A stretch of DNA of 64,000 nt from Amycolatopsis oliviviridis (GTDB taxonomy: Bacteria; Actinomycetota; Actinomycetes; Mycobacteriales; Pseudonocardiaceae): positions 62,001-126,000 of the forward strand of contig NZ_BNAY01000005.1 of the NCBI RefSeq assembly GCF_014654365.1, written 5' to 3'. The notes below the pieces were generated by a model. The model made no database searches. It saw only the letters and a list, made by a program, of their open reading frames with translations, and was not told the DNA's origin. The translations under genes were made by a program, and so were the position numbers. How positions within the stretch are numbered: the first letter of the stretch is position 1; every line of letters starts with the position of its first letter. This document shows positions 60,213-64,000 of this stretch, one piece after another.

Positions 60213-61034
60213 ATGGGAATCGAACTCGGCAGGATCGGCATCTGGCAGCACGAAAGCGTGTTCACCCCGGAACTCGCGCGTGAACTGGAGGAACTCGGCT
60301 ACGGCGCCATCTGGCTCGGCGGCTCACCGGCCGGTGACCTCGCGAAGGCGGAGGAACTGCTCGACGCGACGAAGACGATCAAGGTCGCCACCGGCATCGT
60401 CAACATCTGGAAGGACGACGCGGCGACGGTCGCCGAGTCCTACAAGCGCATCGAAGCGAAGCACCCGGGCCGCTTCCTGCTCGGCGTCGGCGCGGGGCAC
60501 CGCGAGCACACCGCGGAGTTCAAGAAGCCGTACACCGCGCTGGTGGAGTACCTCGACGCCCTCGACGAGGCCGGAGTGCCCGTCGAAGGCCGCGCGCTCG
60601 CCGCTCTCGGCCCGAAGGTGATCAAACTCGCAGGGGACCGCACAGCGGGAGCTCACCCGTACCTGATGACGCCCGAGCACACGCGCCAGGCGCGCGAGAT
60701 CCTCGGCGAGGGACCGCTGCTCGCGCCCGAGCAGAAGGTCGTCCTCGAGGCCGATCCGGCGAAGGCCCGTGAGATCGGACGGGGCGGTGTCGGCTTCTAC
60801 CTCGGCCTCGTCAACTACACGAACTCCCTGCGGAAACTCGGTTTCACCGACGAGGACCTGACGGGGCAGGGCAGTGACAAGCTGATCGACGCGCTGGCCG
60901 TCCACGGCGACGCCGAGACGGTCGCCCGCGGCGTCACCGCGCACATCGAAGCCGGTGCGGACCACGTGAACATCCAGGTACTGAACCAGGACCCCTTGCC
61001 GGTCTACCGCGCGCTCGCCGCCGTCCTGCTCTGA
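60213..61034 (+). CDS. LLM-class F420-dependent oxidoreductase
   Basis: A 273-aa luciferase-like TIM-barrel protein of the TIGR03620 F420-dependent type. Diagnostic segments are LGRIGIWQHESVFTPELARELEELGYGAIWLGG, GIVNIWKDDAATVAESYKRIEAKHPGRFLLGVGAGH and AGAHPYLMTPEHT. It probably uses F420 to reduce or oxidise a small metabolite; the substrate is unknown. ATG at 60213 has no strong ribosome site. It precedes fba by 83 bp on the same strand but fba has its own clear ribosome site and probably its own promoter. Confidence 0.9.
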   Translation: MGIELGRIGIWQHESVFTPELARELEELGYGAIWLGGSPAGDLAKAEELLDATKTIKVATGIVNIWKDDAATVAESYKRIEAKHPGRFLLGVGAGHREHTAEFKKPYTALVEYLDALDEAGVPVEGRALAALGPKVIKLAGDRTAGAHPYLMTPEHTRQAREILGEGPLLAPEQKVVLEADPAKAREIGRGGVGFYLGLVNYTNSLRKLGFTDEDLTGQGSDKLIDALAVHGDAETVARGVTAHIEAGADHVNIQVLNQDPLPVYRALAAVLL

Positions 61035-61117
61035 CGCGACGGCTGTAGGCACCTCCCGGCCGACCTCGTACGATGCGGCCGAGAGGTGCACCAGCCTGCT
61101 TCGAGGAGGAGTAAACG

Positions 61118-62149
61118 ATGCCCATCGCCACCCCCGAGGTCTACGCGGAGATGCTCGACCGGGCGAAGGCGAACGAATTCGCCTACCCGGCCATCAACGT
61201 GACCTCGTCGGAGACCCTGAACGCCGCCATCCGCGGGTTCGCCGAGGCGGAGAGCGACGGGATCATCCAGTTCTCCACCGGCGGCGCGGAGTTCGCCTCC
61301 GGCCAGAAGGTCAAGGACATGGTGACCGGTTCGGTCGCGCTCGCCGAGTTCGCCCAGGTCGTCGCCGCCAAGTACGACGTCAACGTCGCGCTGCACACCG
61401 ACCACTGCCCGAAGGACAAGCTCGACGGCTTCGTCCGCCCGCTGATCGAGATCTCGGCGGAGCGGGTCAAGAACGGCCAGAACCCGCTGTTCCAGAGCCA
61501 CATGTGGGACGGCTCCGCGATCGACCTCGACGAGAACCTCGAGATCGCGCAGGAGCTGCTCGCCAAGGCCGCGGCCGCGAACATCATCCTCGAGGTCGAG
61601 ATCGGCGTCGTCGGCGGCGAGGAAGACGGCGTCGAGGCCGAGATCAACGAGAAGCTGTACACCGCCGAGGGCGACTTCCTGAAGACGATCGACGCGCTCG
61701 GCTCCGGCGAGAACGGCCGCTACCTGCTGGCCGCGACCTTCGGCAACGTGCACGGCGTCTACAAGCCGGGCAACGTGAAGCTGCGCCCGGACGTGCTCAA
61801 GGGCGGCCAGGAGGCGGCGTCGAAGAAGCTCGGCCTCCCGGCCGGTTCGAAGCCGTTCGAGCTGGTCTTCCACGGCGGTTCCGGCTCGCTGCCGGAGGAG
61901 ATCCGCGAGGCGGTGTCCTACGGCGTCGTGAAGATGAACGTCGACACGGACACGCAGTACGCCTTCACCCGGCCGATCGCGGACCACTTCTTCAAGAACT
62001 ACGACGGCGTCCTGAAGATCGACGGCGAGGTCGGCAACAAGAAGGTCTACGACCCGCGTAGCTACCTGAAGGCCGCCGAGGCCGGCATGGCCGCGCGTAT
62101 CGTCGAGGCCGCCCAGTCGCTGGGGTCGGCGGGCAACAAGCTCTCCTGA
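61118..62149 (+). CDS. fba: Class II fructose-bisphosphate aldolase
   Basis: A 343-aa zinc-dependent aldolase that splits fructose-1,6-bisphosphate in glycolysis and gluconeogenesis. Signatures include ALHTDHCPKDKLDGF (zinc His and catalytic Asp), ILEVEIGVVGGEEDGVEA, ATFGNVHGVYKPGNVKLRPDVL (zinc His) and LVFHGGSGSLPEEI. Full length for the actinobacterial type. ATG follows GAGGAG. A composite palindrome begins 6 bp after the stop and should terminate it. fba next to DUF3151 and membrane-protein genes is a conserved actinobacterial neighbourhood. Confidence 0.97.
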   Translation: MPIATPEVYAEMLDRAKANEFAYPAINVTSSETLNAAIRGFAEAESDGIIQFSTGGAEFASGQKVKDMVTGSVALAEFAQVVAAKYDVNVALHTDHCPKDKLDGFVRPLIEISAERVKNGQNPLFQSHMWDGSAIDLDENLEIAQELLAKAAAANIILEVEIGVVGGEEDGVEAEINEKLYTAEGDFLKTIDALGSGENGRYLLAATFGNVHGVYKPGNVKLRPDVLKGGQEAASKKLGLPAGSKPFELVFHGGSGSLPEEIREAVSYGVVKMNVDTDTQYAFTRPIADHFFKNYDGVLKIDGEVGNKKVYDPRSYLKAAEAGMAARIVEAAQSLGSAGNKLS

Positions 62150-62155
62150 CTAGAA

Positions 62156-62243
62156 CGCATTTAGTCCTCTGAATGCGTTTGGTTTGAGTACGTGATGGCC
62201 CCCTTCACTGCGTCTAGCGCAGTGAAGGGGGCCATCACGTACT
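62156..62243. repeat. Half family A element joined to a 26-bp-stem hairpin, copy A9
   Basis: A single left arm of family A (CGCATTTAGTCCTCTGAATG, 62156-62175 and 2 bp more) is followed by a different perfect hairpin: 26-bp arms starting AGTACGTGATGGCCCCCTTC with a 5-nt loop TCTAG (62187-62243). The right A arm is missing. The whole lies between convergent fba and a membrane-protein gene. Confidence 0.93.
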
Positions 62244-62252
62244 TGTCGTGGC

Positions 62253-63479
62253 TCAGGCGGCCGGAAGCTCCGAGCGCCCCCGGCGCTTCTCCAGCAGCGA
62301 GTTCACCGCCCGCGTCCCCGGTCCGGCGGCGGCCCACAGCGCGCCGACCCCGACCAGGCAGACCGCGGCCGTCCAGTACGCCACCGGCGGCGCCGACTCC
62401 GTATGCGCGTCGCCGAGGATCCACGGCCGGAACTGTGACTGCACCCACAGCATCCCGTAGCCGAACGCCGTCACCAGCAGCGCGCCGGCGCCCGCCGTCA
62501 GCACCGGATGACCCCGTCCGATGCGGAACGCCAGGTCGACCGCGAGTCCGACGGCGAGCAGGTAGAACGGCACGACCGAGATCGGGAAGCCCATCCCGAG
62601 CAGCAGCGGCCACATCACCAGCCGGTAGGCGAGGTAGGCGGCGGCGACCGTCGTCCCGGCCCAGCGGAAGCCGGTCGTGTACCGCGCCAGCGCGAAGATC
62701 AGCGCCATCACGCCGATGCCCCACAGCGGGTAGACCCAGTCGTCGATCGGCATCGTGAAGTACTCGACTGCCACCCGGTCGACCGGATGCCCGATCTGGT
62801 CGGCGGCGAAGTTCAGCAGCTCGGGCTCGGCCTCGGGCGTGCCGCGTTCCCAGGCGCGCAGGCCGAGGATGCCGTACTCCTGCTGGCCGTTCGGGAAGAA
62901 CGTGTTCTCCAGGAAGAACGCCCACAGTCCGATCAGGACACCAGTCCGCGTCCGGCCCGGCTTGGCGTACTTCAGCCAGCCCATGATCACCCCGGCCTGC
63001 ATGATGCCCGTTCCGATGTAGAGCATCATGTGCGACGGGCTCCACGCGGTCAGGTCGAGACCGTTGACGCGGTGGTTGATGACGTCCAGCGGCGCCGCGA
63101 TGAGGAACACCACGAGCCCGATCTGCATCAACCGCAGCGAACGCCTGTCGGCGCCCATGCCGGTGTAGCTGTGGATCGCCACCAGCACCATGATGATCAC
63201 CGTGCCGACGGTGTTGATCAGGTGCGGCGGGGCGAGGTCGTCCCGCAACCACATGAAGTGCCACGACATGTCCCAGGACGAGCCCACCAGTTTGAAGGCG
63301 AACGCGGCCAGCCACATCGAGTAGCAGAAGTTCAGCACCCAGTCCGGTGTCGCCTGTCCCGGCGCGCCGCGGTGCCAATGAAGTTTGAAGAACAGCCTCG
63401 TCTTCGCGATGGGGCTGCGGGGGATGACACCCGGCGAAAGGTCCCCGGTCACTTCTGTCGCCTTTGTCATGCGGGACAT
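62253..63479 (-). CDS. Polytopic membrane protein, unknown
   Basis: A 408-aa membrane protein with about 9-10 hydrophobic helices, for example VLNFCYSMWLAAFAFKLVG, LINTVGTVIIMVLVAIHSY, LRLMQIGLVVFLIAAPLDVI and VAYWTAAVCLVGVGALWAA. His and Trp residues recur at helix ends (SWDMSWHFMWLRDD, SPSHMMLYIGTG), which might bind heme or metal. I recognise no family with confidence. ATG at 63479 follows GGAGCAGGGA; an in-frame ATG 9 bp later is possible. Confidence 0.78.
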   Translation of the reverse strand: MSRMTKATEVTGDLSPGVIPRSPIAKTRLFFKLHWHRGAPGQATPDWVLNFCYSMWLAAFAFKLVGSSWDMSWHFMWLRDDLAPPHLINTVGTVIIMVLVAIHSYTGMGADRRSLRLMQIGLVVFLIAAPLDVINHRVNGLDLTAWSPSHMMLYIGTGIMQAGVIMGWLKYAKPGRTRTGVLIGLWAFFLENTFFPNGQQEYGILGLRAWERGTPEAEPELLNFAADQIGHPVDRVAVEYFTMPIDDWVYPLWGIGVMALIFALARYTTGFRWAGTTVAAAYLAYRLVMWPLLLGMGFPISVVPFYLLAVGLAVDLAFRIGRGHPVLTAGAGALLVTAFGYGMLWVQSQFRPWILGDAHTESAPPVAYWTAAVCLVGVGALWAAAGPGTRAVNSLLEKRRGRSELPAA

Positions 63480-63588
63480 CTTCCCTGCTCCAGGTCACGA
63501 GATGGGCATTTGGGGTCGAAAATCGGGGTTCACCCGTAGGGGTGGCGGATTTGCGGTCGGCGTGCGAAGCAGGGCAAGGTGTGCCGCC

Positions 63589-63675
63589 ATGATGCCGAAA
63601 CGACTCGTCGCGGCGGTGCTCGTCGCCGCTCTGGTACTGGCCGGTGGGGGCATTCTCGGGAGCCTGTTCTTCTAG
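63589..63675 (+). CDS. 28-aa hydrophobic small protein
   Basis: A short frame, MMPKRLVAAVLVAALVLAGG then GILGSLFF, with two N-terminal basic residues and one membrane helix. It ends 27 bp before the DUF3151 gene. Length and composition fit the single-pass small proteins common in actinobacteria. There is only a weak ribosome site (AAGGTG), so it may not be translated. Confidence 0.35.
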   Translation: MMPKRLVAAVLVAALVLAGGGILGSLFF

Positions 63676-63702
63676 TCACACGCCGTTGGCAAGATGGGGC
63701 GC

Positions 63703-64000
63703 ATGACGAATCTCCTCGGCCCCCAGCCGACGCATCTCCCCGAGCACACCGCCGCGCAGGCGGCGCTGGACGCCGGGAGCGATCCGGCCGCCGTCGCCGC
63801 CGAGCACCCCGACTACAGCGAGGCGTGGGCCGCCCTCGCCGAGAAGGCGCTCGAAGCAGGCGAGACCGTCGCTGCCTACGCGTACGCCCGCACCGGTTAC
63901 CACCGTGGCCTGGACCAGCTTCGCCGCGCGGGCTGGAAGGGACACGGCCCGGTGCCGTGGTCGCACCGGCCGAACCAGGGTTTCCTGCGTTCCCTCGCCG
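63703..64000 (+). CDS. DUF3151 protein, 5' part
   Basis: The first 99 residues of a DUF3151 protein; the gene continues beyond the window. It starts MTNLLGPQPTHLPEHTAAQA. A TPR-like helical segment follows (DYSEAWAALAEKALEAGETVAAYAYARTGYHRGLDQLRRAGWKGHGPVPWSH). The family is conserved in actinobacteria near fba and has no assigned function. ATG at 63703 follows GATGGGGC, a weak ribosome site. Confidence 0.88.
   Translation, partial: MTNLLGPQPTHLPEHTAAQAALDAGSDPAAVAAEHPDYSEAWAALAEKALEAGETVAAYAYARTGYHRGLDQLRRAGWKGHGPVPWSHRPNQGFLRSLA

Overview
This window is chromosomal DNA from a high-GC actinobacterium, most likely a Pseudonocardiales member such as Amycolatopsis. The evidence is GC-rich third codon positions, frequent GTG starts and 4-bp GTGA/ATGA overlaps, F420-type oxidoreductases, a HAIR heat-shock operator, DasR-type operators and many long intergenic palindromes. 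The backbone resembles, from memory, the mycobacterial dnaK-to-clpB neighbourhood: dnaJ-hspR, a tandem flavohemoglobin pair, clpB with a membrane-anchored neighbour, pyrE, a SpoU methyltransferase, a GH76 protein, a DedA protein and fba. Accessory genes sit between these landmarks. No rRNA, tRNA, CRISPR array or transposase gene was seen.

Layout. 1-1.4 kb: dnaJ (3' part) and hspR. 1.6-11.2 kb: a SARP-type regulator and a compact run of genes that looks like a peptide natural product (RiPP-like) cluster: 47-aa peptide gene, perfect hairpin, unknown 250-aa protein, CYTH-fold protein, MFS exporter, two M16-type peptidases (one with HxxEH, one without) and a cytochrome P450. 11.3-16.3 kb: DUF305 lipoprotein, a lytic polysaccharide monooxygenase with a DasR-type site, two flavohemoglobins and a divergent MarR regulator. 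16.4-30 kb: MFS, clpB, secreted and membrane proteins, an ABC exporter, pyrE and an RNA methyltransferase. 30-35 kb: molybdopterin oxidoreductase, GH76, a DUF559-like protein and an AAC(2')-I acetyltransferase. 35-42.2 kb: a LacI-controlled sugar ABC operon with two kinases and an SDR, plus a second LacI-like protein without its DNA-binding domain. 42.4-51.5 kb: two DedA proteins, two drug exporters with MarR and TetR repressors, and a GlcD-like oxidase. 51.5-59.2 kb: nagA with a DasR-type site, an ECF sigma factor, and an oxidative operon (BVMO, diiron-like protein, ferredoxin reductase, SDR). 59.2-64 kb: aldo/keto reductase, F420 enzyme, fba, a membrane protein and the start of a DUF3151 gene.

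Two things stand out. First, the 4.6-11.2 kb cluster has the parts expected of a ribosomal peptide pathway (regulator, precursor, tailoring enzymes, leader peptidases, exporter), but its precursor has no Cys or Ser and no recognised class-defining enzyme. Second, a family of palindromic elements with arms like CGCATTTAGTCCTCTGAATG occurs nine times. It sits mostly at the 3' ends of genes and supplies the stop codon of three of them. One copy lies inside a PfkB kinase gene, where a two-base difference (TGA to TCG) removes the stop codon that the sister copies would impose.
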